Assembly: GCA_025642065.1 (NCBI GenBank) | Contig: JAODUP010000317.1 | Span: 248,001-312,000 of the forward strand | Direction of reading: 5' to 3' | Length of the DNA: 64,000 nt | Origin: Paralvinella palmiformis | Lineage: Eukaryota > Annelida > Polychaeta > Terebellida > Alvinellidae | In this document: in pieces, positions 1 through 11,230 of the stretch | How positions within the stretch are numbered: position 1 is the stretch's first letter | How the letters are laid out: each line of letters begins with the position of its first letter | Program-made: the position numbers and the translations under genes | Notes under the pieces: model-generated | Seen by the model: the letters and a program-made list of their open reading frames with translations, nothing else | The model's database searches: none | Told to the model about the DNA's origin: nothing

Positions 1-970
1 GGCAGCTTTAACACATGGTCATTTTGACCTCACAAGGTCTGACAGATACAGCAATACTCTGCTTTACGTCTTTTAGCCGACATTAAATTCACCTTTACAT
101 CACTTTTCTAGAGTAAAATTCAGTTCAGTGAATGTCATTATGTCCGACGTTTCGTCACTCAGCTACGTCACCTACTTCATAATAAAAGGAAGTGAAATAA
201 ATAAATTAGCAATAAAAGAAGCTAAAAACAATTTAAAATACAATAAAAACACATTAATACAAAAATGTATATACAATAAAATATTTACATTGAAAGGCAT
301 TACTTCCAATTTGATGTTAAAAACCAGGTTATGTCGTGGTTTTTAGAACCAATTAATGATGTAGGCCAGAGTATAACTGTATATAATTCCATTGTCCAGT
401 AGACCTGGTATTTTGATGATATCCTACGTGGTTATGTCTCCAATGAAAATATCCATGTTTACTGTTTCTTATTGAAGAGAAATTAACTTATCATCACAAA
501 TATCACAGAATACTCATATTTCGTCATGTACCACAATTTCTATATTTGTTTATGATAATGTGGCTCTAATGGAAATTGCACAGTTATAAATATTAACTTT
601 TAGAGCAGTTATTTCAGTCATTAATTGTGTTAGCCTAATAGAAGTTATGCCTGATAATATTTATTTATCAGTGACCAAAAGTAGTTTTATGTTGTAATGC
701 TTAAAAAATATAAATTCTGTTGTTCACATAATAAATTTGTTAGTCGATATTGTTCAAAGGTAGGCAGATAAATTCCTCCCCCTCCCCCCCATTAAATTTA
801 ACTCTCTGACACATAACCAAACATTGTACATTCTTGGAAAACACTGATACATTACACAATCTGATACTATATATTTTTATTTCACATCTTACACAGAGAG
901 CCACACATGGTGCCATTCTTTTACCTCTTTTGAACACATCTAAAACATTTACTGTTGACATTTTTTTCAG
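1..970. other. intron or upstream DNA of the first gene, no exon seen
   Basis: I see no exon with good splice sites here. The DNA is A+T-rich and includes a dispersed repeat copy at about 205-345. The gene ending at 3282 must have upstream exons, because its first visible exon starts at a splice acceptor; they lie outside the window or in this stretch unrecognised. Confidence 0.4.
205..345 (+). repeat. dispersed repeat, copy 1 (partner near 17.5 kb)
   Basis: An A-rich stretch followed by a block related to 17505-17645. Both copies share the order 'tttacattgaaa', 'gcattac', and a final 'tttttagaaccaattaatga'. Two diverged copies in one window suggest an interspersed element. I cannot name the family or see clear termini. 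Confidence 0.5.
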
Positions 971-2681
971 GAACGATTATCCCTGGCTAAAGAAAAACAC
1001 GAATTCGAAAAACAACAAGGGGCCATGTTGTGTGTTAACTGCAGGACACCAGTTAGGGATGCTAACATTGACATGCAAGGTGAGCACAGTTATCATCATT
1101 TGAGTATTCAGAAAATGGAGACTGACAAATTATCAGACATTCGCTGATTTGTTTGTTTCACAAAATGCCACATAATGTAACTTATAATTGATAATAATGC
1201 CAGTGAGTATAAGCTTATTCGGAGATTGTATTGCATCACATATAATCCATCTACGAAGGAATCATCTTTGTTGAGTATTGTTAAAAAGATAACTCCAATA
1301 AAAACAAAACTACTTCAAAAACTTACTTCAGTTTAGATGTATATTGCAATAATGTATCCCTATTTTATACACATTTAATCCTATTTATCATACCAAAATG
1401 ACAAAAAGCATTTACTAACCACAAACAGTATTTGAGAATTTTAGGTTAAAATCTTTTTACATCACATTTATTTTAGTTAAGAGCTTTCATCCACACACCT
1501 TCTGGGGAAAAGATGACACATTTGTTATAATTTCCATGAACTTACTGGTACTTAAAACTATAATTAACTCAAGAGTAGAAGTGTTTCCTTGTTGACATAT
1601 TCTTTGTTGATGTTTTAGCATTAGATTGCATATACAGAATTAGAACACAAATTATTGGCAAAACTATTATTTTATACACATTGGCAGTGGAAACATTTCA
1701 GCTGTATTTATATGAGAAAATGTGTTAATATCGGATGAATGTGTACCAACCTAAAAGAACACTAAGATGCATGGCTTCAGTGGCATTTTTGGTTCGGGGG
1801 GGGGGCTTGGAACAGTCACTCCTGATAACGGAAACTTTCAGTGTTTTAAATTTGCTAGCAGTGTTGAAATAGATGTTTTTTTCTTGTTTAGCATTTATAC
1901 ACGCAAGAATGTTTGTTGTTCAATTTGGTGTTTTGTTTAAATTTATATACAATTTAGGATTTTGGGGGAAAGTTCACACATTAGTTGTCATCTTTTGGAA
2001 ATCATGTAAACAAATCCGATGGATGTAAAGTTTCACATTTGTCCTCATAGACTGTTAGAAAGCTATCATGTGTTGGTCATGAATGTATGAAAACGAAGCA
2101 CTAGTGAAAAGAAAAAGGTACATTATTATTATGATTATAAACCACTGAAAGCATAAATTGAAAGAAACTGTGACTTGTGTGAGATGGCTTGGCTATGCAT
2201 GCTTAATTTTGGCGACTTAAGGAGATACAATCTGTTGTTGTATGTACTCAACATTTCTGGTTGCTTGTTTACTGCAGAACAAATAAAACTAGCAAATTTG
2301 TTTCCACCATGGCGCCTCCATGGCCTAAACTAATAGTGCATTTTGCCACAGATCTATAACACCTGGGTTCAAACCCGACCCAGGATATTTCATGAGCTGA
2401 GGGTGTGTTTCACATTTAACTTCGCCTCAATACCTATGGAGGTCACTTGGCCCTTTTAGCTTACCAGGTACATAAAACAACAACATTTACATTTTTGACC
2501 GTCAACAAAAGACAAGATTGGAGATAGACTCATAACATAAAACTGATGTAAGTTCACAGAAATGAGGAAGTTGTGTATTCTTAGAACAAGAACTACCTTT
2601 GAGTACAGATGTATCAATGGGATGACTGTCCAGGACTCCACGTTTTGGCCAGCTCCACAGACCCCAACTTTGATAATGTAG

Positions 2682-2720
<39 letters not shown>

Positions 2721-3282
2721 AATCTAAGGCCTCACATTGGCTGGATTTGTCCAAGGTTCACAACCTCATACCGACACCTCTGCATTTCAAAAATACAAAA
2801 CAAAAATCCTATTGTTTGGTGTCTAAACAGTGTTTGTTTTGTATCAATAATGAACTGTTATTTTAAAACAAATTACAGGTGGCTATCCATACAGAATGAC
2901 GCAGACAGCACAGAATCTGTTTGCTTCATTAACTCCCGACATACAGAATCAAGTTCAAAATGATATGACCACGAGTATATCGGCCACAATAGAAATGGAT
3001 AAACTCGTTAGACTGTGGCGCAGAACAGCTCAAAAGGTATGCCTCTGTAATTTCTCATCCACCTCACTTACTACCAAAATAAATCATAATTATATTTCTA
3101 TACTGTCCTGTTGCGTCGCATATTACTATGAACATGTGTTCTATCTGTAACTGTTCTAATATGAGTGAATGTTATTTCTTTGTCTGATCCAGGATAAAGA
3201 CTTTCTTACCGAAGAGAAGATGTATTTACGAGCACTGAAGTCGAGTCCTTACCACGAAGATCAAAATGATTCTGGATCCTAG
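971..3282 (+). CDS. 3' end of an unidentified coiled-coil protein gene (three last exons)
   Basis: Three exons join in frame: 971-1079 (acceptor after a T-rich tract, donor GTGAGC), 2879-3036 (donor GTATGC) and 3193-3282, ending in TAG. They encode about 119 C-terminal residues. The first exon is charged and helix-prone (ERLSLAKEKHEFEKQQ) and is followed by CVNC, a possible half zinc knuckle or redox pair. The second begins GGYPYRM and is amphipathic. The last carries a helical stretch, DKDFLTEEKMYLRALKSSPY, before a polar tail. An AATAAA at 3559 fits the 3' end. The style resembles the tail of a long centrosomal or vesicle-associated coiled-coil protein, but I do not recognise the family. 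The 5' part is missing. The exons are supported by intact splice sites and a single continuous frame. Confidence 0.6.
2309..2495 (+). mobile_element. tRNA-derived SINE, family A (degenerate)
   Basis: Lies in the intron between exons 1079 and 2879. It starts with a 'cgcctccatggcc' head, has a B-box-like 'gggttcaaaccc', then the family body (cacatttaacttcgcctcaa, ggaggtcacttggcccttttag). Compare the better copies at 12266 and 14012. Confidence 0.6.
2682..2720. repeat. (TA)n(TG)n microsatellite
   Basis: About 13 TA units followed by a TG run, inside the second visible intron of the first gene. Confidence 0.9.
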
Positions 3283-3558
3283 TATCAGGATGTTACATTG
3301 TCAACCTGTCCCTAGTCCAATCCTACTTACTCTCAATCTGTTGAAGCCATAAATCAGGGTATCATAAACAGAAATTAATCTTTTTCACTCTCCTTTTTGC
3401 ACATTAACGTAATCACGCCTTCATCTTGATTTAATGGTTATTAAAACATTTCAGGCAGTAACAGTAGTAAAGTGTGTGAAGTTCTCTGTATTTTGTGATA
3501 AATTAATGTGTTTATATATATATATATACAGCAAGATATCATTACTTTGTTAGTTGTT

Positions 3559-3564
3559 AATAAA
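3559..3564 (+). promoter_or_regulatory. polyadenylation signal of the first gene
   Basis: Canonical AATAAA 277 bases after the stop codon at 3280-3282, followed by T-rich DNA. Confidence 0.5.
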
Positions 3565-4467
3565 CATTTTTGTTAACAGTACTGAAAACATGCGAACAAT
3601 TAATTCATTACGTAATATCGATATAAACAACGAATCCACTTCGACCATTTTCTGTAAAAGCTTGCCCTTTAATAACGTATGAAACTCCAACAAACATTTT
3701 TTGCAAAAATAGAAAAACCATTCTGGTAAGTTCACAAAAATATGACATCCTCAGTCGTTTCCAAGATAGGATTTCTCACGAACCTAAAATGTTTATAATG
3801 CAATTTTAGGAAATATACCAAAATTTATCAGGAGAGAAAACCTTTTTCTCTGAGATGATAATTATCAAACCTTTTCCTCATCCTAATTACAGGTATTTTT
3901 CTTCTTCATCATGTAATGATAAGGAACAATTTTGTTTCCTTTTTTCACAACACCGGTAATTAATACCATCAAAAACTTATGTTTTCCCCATAATTATCTC
4001 AAGTGAGAAGAAATACTTTGAGAAACAATCATCCAACTGAAGAAAAACATGCAAACAAAGATGACAAATTAATTATTCATTCACAGACATCTAAATACCT
4101 CTCAATAAAGGAGAAACTGGAGATCTGTCTGATTTCTTTTCCATCACAATCACTCAAATATTATTATCCATATCCCATGTCTAAAGCTGTATGGTGAATG
4201 GGTATTTAATAATTGAAGCTGATGCTACATTACATGGAACAAGTTGTTGGAGATCAGAACTGCCTGGATCATCTATTTAAGCCCATTCTTAATACACATC
4301 CATCTATATTTTTGTGGCATATTTTTATGGGAAGTTGCCCCATGGCCATATATTCCAGGTAGACGAGCCCGGGCTAAACTAACCACTCACCTAGCCAGTC
4401 ATAGCTCACACTGAGGCTAGATATGTCACTCACTAACGAGACTCACCTGTTCAAGGTTGCCATTTTA

Positions 4468-4652
4468 CACAAGATGATTGATGTTTTATGGCCACTTTTG
4501 TGCACATGGTAGGCTAAATGGGCCGAGTGACCTACAAATGTAATGGAGCAAAGATGAAACAACCTTCAGATATGTCCAGGCCGAGATTCAAACACGGGTG
4601 GAAGTGATCCGTGATCCAACATGCTACCACTAGACCATGGAGGTGCCCTGCC
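4468..4652 (-). mobile_element. tRNA-derived SINE, family A
   Basis: Reads on the minus strand: head (ggcacctccatggtctag), B-box-like region (gtttgaatctcgg), the family body, and a tail ending in 'ggccataaaacatcaatcat'. It is almost full length. Confidence 0.75.
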
Positions 4653-5726
4653 GTTTTACACAAATAACATCCACCCATCACCTTTTGTATTTAAATTTTA
4701 GGGACGTCATATAAGGGTTTTTGTGCACAACTTCTAGTAATGCTCTTGCTGGCAAATATGCTTGATCAAATCTACTTTATTATTAAACGTATCCACGTAA
4801 AGAAAATAATTCTATGTCCAATTCAGGAATATCAGGGAACATTGGGCATAGGAAGATCCATTGCTTAAGTGACTGAAAGGGCTTCAGGAAGAAATCACTG
4901 AAGCTTAGTTTCGGGGAAAGGTAATTAATAATGATAGTAATACTCCTCGCCAGAGTTGTATTTATCCGAATCTTTCAAAATGTGATACTGGCACTCGAAA
5001 TTATTGTATGCTAATAATAATAATAGACAAGCCTGTGGCATATCTATTCTACAGTGTTTCTTGAAAAAGTTATTAGTTATTAAATTAGAACAAATAATAT
5101 GGCCAACTTGTATTACCAGTATTGTAGCTTACAATATATGAACTGACACTTCACAAATGAGAATTTATCAATATACTCCAAAGAGTCCAAACTTGTAAGA
5201 TTACATCACTACGGATGAAGAAGAAGATATTTAATAGGTGTCACTTAGACGAGGACGTTTTCTGAAGGCGTTTGTGTAAGAAGAAACTGATCCATTTCAT
5301 ATGAACAGACAGTAACTAATGTCAACAAATGTCATTAAAGATCAAATCAATTTTCTCAGGATCACCATCCATAGAGGAATGACTTCTCAAGTGTGTTAAA
5401 TTTACTTCCCAAATCTAGAAGTTAGATGGTTACAATTAAAACAAGCCTAACTTCTAAAAGCGTTGATGTGGTCTAAATGTAATTTTAAGATTCTAAATAA
5501 GTGGCTCGAGTATTTCTTTTCAATTTCTGTGCTGCGGCAAAAAGCCTCACTCCAGGGTACAGACAAGATAGTTTTTTATCACGAAAAAACAAATGTACAA
5601 TAATGGATGTGATTAGTCTGTCAGGGAGGTGTTTCAAACCTAAGGACGAATCTTACATTATAAACTGGTGTCAGTCATCAGCTAATCCTCGATCTCTTCC
5701 CACACTCTCTATGGGAGCCACTTTAA

Positions 5727-5870
5727 TACTGCAGTGGTGAGAGCACTGGAAATCCAGACTGTGGGTTCAAATCCAACTCGTACCCACTTTTGTAGGATGT
5801 TTCCCAAAATAATCACTTCTCAGCTGCATGTCCCGTGTGTCACCAGTGCATAGACTAACTAATCATCTAA
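5727..5870 (+). mobile_element. tRNA-derived SINE, family B
   Basis: A-box-like 'gtggtgagagcactgg' and B-box-like 'gggttcaaatcc', followed by the family B body 'ttttgtaggatgtttccc' and 'tgtcaccagtgcatag'. Related copies are at 8430, 12768, 48118 and 59225. Confidence 0.65.
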
Positions 5871-6091
5871 CCAATCATATTTGCAGCATTACCGATACAC
5901 ACAGAATAAAATGAAAATCAATTTAATTTAGCTTTAATTAGCAATAAACCGATCATCATACAAAAATCATAGCAACCCCAGATGTACAACTGTGACTATA
6001 ATACATTATGTAAATGCATTACTTCTGGACAGAAGACATTTCCTTTGGGAAAGGTCCCCACAAGAATATAAAAGGGCGCAGTGAAGAAACA

Positions 6092-7291
6092 CTATAGGTA
6101 TTTAGTGCTGAGGATGAGACCTTTATCAAAGTAATTACCCTTGGGTATTACACCATACTGTAGGAATATCATGTCTTTGCACGTATCCTGTATCTGTTCA
6201 CCGAATATCTCCTCGAGTCTACTAAGCTTCAAGTTGTCACTCAACATGAAGCAGTTAATGAACAGAGCAGCCTGGCAGTTGAGTGGTATGTCCATTTTCA
6301 GATGTAGGAACTTAATGATCTGTCCCGTCGTGACGCTGTTTGGAATACGAAGGAAGTTCTTCTTTAAAGTCTGGTGAGCAGGCAGCGATGGCGTGGTTCC
6401 AGCATAGTCCAATCGTAGTGACACCATCTTTGCTTCTGGTGGATCACGTGGAGGAGGTGGTACACCGAATTCATCTCCGCTCATTGGTGCATTCAGACCT
6501 CGACTGCTGTAGAACTCAACCTCAGCCTGTTGATCATCCTTCAGCCTCTGCGGAAAGATCTTGTACACGATGTCTTGTAATATGGCGTCAGGTCGGATGT
6601 TGACGAACGGGTCTGATGGATGAACCATAATATTGCATTTTGGACAGCTGAGACTCCTGTAAAAGTGATTTACAAGACAGCCCTTGCAAAACGTATGCAG
6701 ACATTCGGTGATCGTCGTAGCATTGTAGAAATAGCCTTTGCATATGTCACAAGTAAGGATGGCATTCAATTCAGCTACAGGAATTTTAACATCTGGCGGC
6801 CACCGAGCTAATTCGGCTGCCTCCTGACGTTCTACGGTTAATGGTTTATCCAGCTCTGGAACTACATCATCAGTGGTATGTTTACTGTCATCTTCCTGAA
6901 CACATTTGGCATCATCTGGCTTCTCTTCATCGATGTCGGTGATTTTCTCAGCGAACGGACCGGGAAGTGGCTCACAGCCATTGCGTAGCTTTGGCACAGC
7001 ACCAAACTTTACACGTTTTGGAGGATGTTGATTTCTGAACACATTTTCAGACTTCCTCGGATAGAGTATCTCCATGTCTTCAGGCAGGAAGTGCTTTTCA
7101 CAGATCACTGCCCGTCTGGCACCAAACTGGAAACCATTTATCTCCAGGCCACAGAATTTCAGCCAACCTTCGGCCATCTTCCACTTTCGCGGATTTTTCT
7201 CGGCATCAGGTACCTGGAAGAAGCTCATCTCCCGCCGGCGAGAGGTAATGTCTAAGTTATTTGGACATCCAGGTACAAGACAGTTAGGCAT
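6092..7291 (-). CDS. THAP zinc finger fused to a Polycomb group RING finger protein (PCGF1-like)
   Basis: An intact 399-residue single-exon reading frame. Residues 1-102 are a full THAP (C2CH) domain: C4, C9, W37, C64, H67, F68 and an AVP box at 98-100. A polar, partly acidic linker follows. A RING finger sits at 181-219 (C181, C184, C197, H199, C202, C205, C216, C219). Its wording (ATTITECLHTFCK, CPKCNI, QDIVYK, then EFYSSRGL) is closest to PCGF1 as I remember it. Residues about 285-399 look like the RAWUL ubiquitin-like domain that binds BCOR-type partners. PCGF proteins pair with RING1/RNF2 in nuclear PRC1 to ubiquitinate histone H2A. THAP domains bind DNA and derive from P-element-type transposases. 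The inferred role is sequence-directed Polycomb repression. A 5' UTR acceptor (ttccag, minus strand) abuts position 7308, so a spliced upstream non-coding exon is likely. I know of no standard PCGF with a THAP domain. Confidence 0.9.
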   Translation of the reverse strand: MPNCLVPGCPNNLDITSRRREMSFFQVPDAEKNPRKWKMAEGWLKFCGLEINGFQFGARRAVICEKHFLPEDMEILYPRKSENVFRNQHPPKRVKFGAVPKLRNGCEPLPGPFAEKITDIDEEKPDDAKCVQEDDSKHTTDDVVPELDKPLTVERQEAAELARWPPDVKIPVAELNAILTCDICKGYFYNATTITECLHTFCKGCLVNHFYRSLSCPKCNIMVHPSDPFVNIRPDAILQDIVYKIFPQRLKDDQQAEVEFYSSRGLNAPMSGDEFGVPPPPRDPPEAKMVSLRLDYAGTTPSLPAHQTLKKNFLRIPNSVTTGQIIKFLHLKMDIPLNCQAALFINCFMLSDNLKLSRLEEIFGEQIQDTCKDMIFLQYGVIPKGNYFDKGLILSTKYL

Positions 7292-8223
7292 TTTGGCAGA
7301 ATAATTACCTGGAACACAAAGTTAATTATCATTATTATTTAATTACTTAAAAATGCAATTAATAATTTATATAACAGAATTATTTCATATGGGAGAATCT
7401 GCAACATTAACATATTTAATACCAAATCATATACATCATCATGTTATGTTTTTTTAAATATATATCATCCACTTTTATGTGGACATAAAGAGGATTACGA
7501 ACAAAAATTCTACAACAAAATCAAAACATGCTTTTAATGATGCAACACTATATCCGATGCATTCGGCTATTTTACCATTTAAATAGGTTTTAAATGAAGT
7601 GATTTATGGGCATTTATTAATAACATTGGTTCAGGCAGAATATATTATCCACCAATCAACAGAGTTATTGTTGCAGGCATAATATAAGCACCAGAAGGAG
7701 GATTTCATATTTTACTGATGTTTTATATTTTGCAAAATTTCCTGAACCATTTTGATTTATTAACTTTTATCGTTTACCATAATTTTTGTGTATAACTTTT
7801 TTTCACTGTTTTCCATCGTATACACCATAACTAAATGTGTCCATTTTGTTTTCCCAAAAGAAAATTGACAAACAGATACATGTTTTTGCTAAGTTGATCT
7901 TCATCACTCACGTTAATTAAAATACCTGATTATCACCTTCATTTACCAAATGATATACAAAGTGTGAAGATAAATAAACTACCGTAAACAAAACATCTCC
8001 ACTTATACATGTGTCATATTTAACGGAACGGGGAAACAAACAGTACTCAATAAAAACCACTGTTTGGTGATTAAATATAACATCAAAGCAATTACTATTG
8101 GAAATCAGGTTGTGAAAAATGACCGTTAATCTTTTTGTGGACCTTAGGAGCATAATCCATATCAGGCCATTATATGCAGACGGTGTACGTGATTACGGTA
8201 AAAATGATGCCCAAGCCCAGCTG

Positions 8224-8328
8224 CACCAAAACTAGGTTTTTGGACATTTTTCTAGTTAACAACGGGTGCACGATATACACCAAAACTATGTTTTTCTGAC
8301 ATTTTTTTCTGGTCAACAAGGCATTATA
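8224..8328. repeat. two-copy tandem repeat, period about 54 bp
   Basis: Copy 1 begins at 8224 and copy 2 at 8278. Both start 'caccaaaacta' and share 'gtttttnngacattttt' and 'gtcaacaa/gttaacaa'. They are diverged, so the duplication is not recent. Confidence 0.6.
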
Positions 8329-8429
8329 CATGAGTGGACGCTATACACAGGAGATTGCAGGATTTCTCCGATATTAAATTTAAGATGCACATAAAGGATG
8401 ACTATCATGATGTATATGTATGTGGTCTG

Positions 8430-8492
8430 TTTAGTCTTGGTGTTGGTCACACCTGGGACATATACCAGAGGAAAACATCCCATGAATACAAG
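8430..8492 (-). mobile_element. SINE family B, 3' fragment
   Basis: The plus-strand text 'ttggtgttggtcacacctgg', then 'acatatacca' and 'aaaacatccc', matches the 3' half of the family B copy at 12768. The tRNA-like head is missing. Confidence 0.5.
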
Positions 8493-10503
8493 TTCCTTGG
8501 TTCATTTCCAACACTGACCTGGAAGTTTGCAGTGGAAAACTAATATAGACCTAATCCCCCCATATATGTGTGTCTACAATGTAGTGTGGCAGGGTACCCA
8601 CAGGATTTCAAAAATCAAATTACCTGTATTTTCCTTGCCTTATTTAAGAAATTTCTCTTTGTTGTATTGTGAGCCAAAATTGAATGTTGAACAAACTTTT
8701 TTGTAACACCGCCTCCATCCACCCCTAATGCTATAAATTTGGAACGAAGGCAAACAAATTCCATGTTTTCCCTGCATTTTTCCAAATTTTAAAAGTTAAT
8801 CTTGGCTGAAGCAAAAGATGTGGCTAATTGTCAGCAATGATGGTTTAGATATATACAATGGCATAAATTGCCATGCCTTAACGTTATTCCCATTTTAAAT
8901 ACATAATTGTACACCACAATCTTCTCCAGGAACATGGTAAACTCCTAACATTGTTACGTCAGTGTTCATGGAAACTTGATTGTTAAATCAACATATATCC
9001 CATGGCAATAACCTTTAAAATAAGGCCACTGTTTTTTGAATACTTGTTTTACAAAGCCGCCGATCAGTTGAAACACACCGCTGGAAGTGGGTTAGGCTAC
9101 CACACAGCCTAAACCAAGATGGTGACAAGTCAGTTTCACTTTGAAATTATTTCAGTTATTTCTACAGTAAATCTGTCTTCAAGCTTAGAAATCTATTTCT
9201 GATGCTGGTTTTTTGGGCTGACCCTATGTTTTCAGTGATTTATTTGATACCCTAATTTTTGGAAAGGTAAATTTCCATAAAACAAGTATTAAAACAATAA
9301 TGGCCTAACAGCTGTTTAGAAGCATTATCATGGCTATGTATTTTGCACACTATTACAACTGTAAGATAGCATTATACTGCATATATTAATACTTTGATAC
9401 ATAAAAATGACACAGTGAGCATTGGGAATATATATCTATATATAATGATGTTGCTCTAGATTTAACATGGAACACAGACATTAACATCTAAGGACATTTA
9501 TGCAGACCTATTGCAGATTTCAGCAACTAGGTTTGCTTTATTTCTCTAAAGCCAATAACACTTGTTGAGTGACATTCACACATTGTACTTCATAGGTAAG
9601 AATGGGTCATATAGCCGTATTCCATAAATAAACAGTAGCATCAAAACTCGTACCATTCCTACACCATGCAAAGCATAATAGGTATTTCTGCATGATTTGA
9701 TACAATTATTGACATGAATATTCTGCTTAGCATATGAAAAATCTATGCCACTGTGTTTTACATGATCCAGGGTTGGGTTTTATCAGTGTGTAAACTGGGT
9801 TAATCCACTGCAGTAGGTTAAACCTTGTTTAAACAGGTGATAAACCATGAGAAAATTATATTGATGATATTTCCTTCAAACTAATGTTTATTGTCAATAC
9901 TAAAATGGTTTGATATATAATCATATAATCACACTGACATAGTTAAAAATACACTTAGTGGGTGGGACCAAATAATGGTGTTCTGTCATTGGTAGAGATG
10001 GCTATACTTTAAGTTTAATCACGTCAAATGGCATCTGAATGTAATTGGCTACTTGGTAACAATGTGCACATTGACTGCAGCAAGGTGGTGTGATTATACT
10101 AGTCAACAGCTAAACATTAACTTGTAATCGCTTCACTCAATCATTCCATGTTATATAATATTTATAGAGTGACTTCATTTGATCTGCTAAATTGTTGTTG
10201 ATGAATACACACATTAATGGCTCCTGTCCAAATCAGAAATCTACCAGGTGTACTAGTAGTAGTATACATCTCACGTTTCTGTTGATTATAATCTCACTGA
10301 ATATGTTACTGCACCATAGCCAAAGTTGACAACGATTATTTGTGACATTAGTTATCTGAAATAGTTAAAGCATTATTGATACATGGCCACTATAAAAGGT
10401 GGTGTGCCTTCTGATCCAGGGAGATAATGTTTCTTGAAATTAGATGGATCTAGACCCAAATGTATTATGTGCAATCAAGTAGTCAGCAACAGGATTGAGT
10501 GTA

Positions 10504-10626
10504 TGATGACGATTGATGTTTTACAGTCACTTTTTGTGCACATGGTAGGCTAAATGGGCCGAGCAACCTCCACATGTAATGAAGTCACAGATGAAACAAC
10601 CTTCAGATATACCCACGCCGAGATTC
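10504..10626 (-). mobile_element. SINE family A, head replaced by (AC)n
   Basis: The 3' tail and body match other family A copies up to the B-box-like 'ccgagattcgaacac'; there it runs directly into an AC microsatellite. Either slippage expanded inside the B box or the head was lost. Confidence 0.65.
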
Positions 10627-10627
10627 G

Positions 10628-10628
10628 A

Positions 10629-10660
<32 letters not shown>
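10628..10660. repeat. (AC)n microsatellite with short (TA)n
   Basis: About 12 AC units followed by 'atatatata', directly at the broken edge of the SINE at 10504. Confidence 0.85.
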
Positions 10661-10661
<1 letters not shown>

Positions 10662-10799
10662 CAATCAGCTAAAAATTGACAATAAATGCTTCTTACACTT
10701 TGACGTGAACTTAATCTTTTTAAAATAAAGGCCTACGGTATAGGCCACAGCTTACACCGTTAGTAAAAGTATATAATATATAACACAGAGACTGACTCT

Positions 10800-11230
10800 C
10801 GTCTCTGAACACGTACCATCACAAACGTACCCAACGGAAAAAGACAAAATAGTGACGTTCGCAGCTGGGTCACTGACTCACACTTAACTATACATGTCGT
10901 ATATATTGTCCGGTGAACACTGATAGTCTGTTCTCGTCTGTTAGATCAATAACCAGGAAGATCACATAATATCACACGCGTCTCGGCAGATCATACTTCA
11001 GACATCGCACGTTCCCGCAAATCTTATTTTTCACACTTCAGCCAGACAGGAAGACAAAGCTTTTTGCTCTACCGCGGAGTTCTTCTGCCGTTCGTCTGAG
11101 GCCATGCTGTCTTTCTTTTTTCAGAAACATCGTGTTTTTGTTGCGGATATATACGAGACAGACCTGTTTACCAAGTTGGCATGAGATTAATTAGTCAGTG
11201 GCGCGGAGTGGGGAACAACAGATTTGTTTA
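10800..11230 (-). promoter_or_regulatory. candidate first exon/promoter of the THAP-PCGF gene
   Basis: This stretch has more G+C and CpG than its surroundings, including cgcgtctcgg, accgcggag and gtggcgcggag. On the minus strand a short open frame starts at the 'gccatg' complement near 11104 (MASDERQKNSAVEQ), which could be leader coding or an upstream ORF. The THAP-PCGF coding exon has a splice acceptor just 5' of its ATG, so it needs an upstream exon, and this is the nearest CpG-rich candidate. The link is inference only. Confidence 0.25.

Larger units (their letters stand above)
3283..6091. other. 3' UTR and intergenic DNA between two genes
   Basis: Downstream of the TAG at 3282 there is a polyadenylation signal (AATAAA at 3559-3564). 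Beyond it I see no coding exon. The stretch holds a family A SINE at 4468-4652, a family B SINE at 5727-5870 and A+T-rich unique-looking DNA. The 3' UTR of the convergent gene ending at 6092 should occupy the right-hand part. Confidence 0.5.
7309..10800. other. probable 5' intron of the THAP-PCGF gene or intergenic DNA
   Basis: No coding exon recognised. It contains a two-copy 54-bp tandem repeat at 8224-8328, a SINE B fragment at 8430, a truncated SINE A at 10504 and an (AC)n tract. The rest is A+T-rich and looks unconstrained. If the upstream exon of the THAP-PCGF transcript is near 10.8-11.2 kb, this is its first intron. Confidence 0.35.

Noticed and set aside
8334..8543. 69-codon open frame (plus)
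   Set aside because: It overlaps a SINE B fragment, has no splice partners and no recognisable family.
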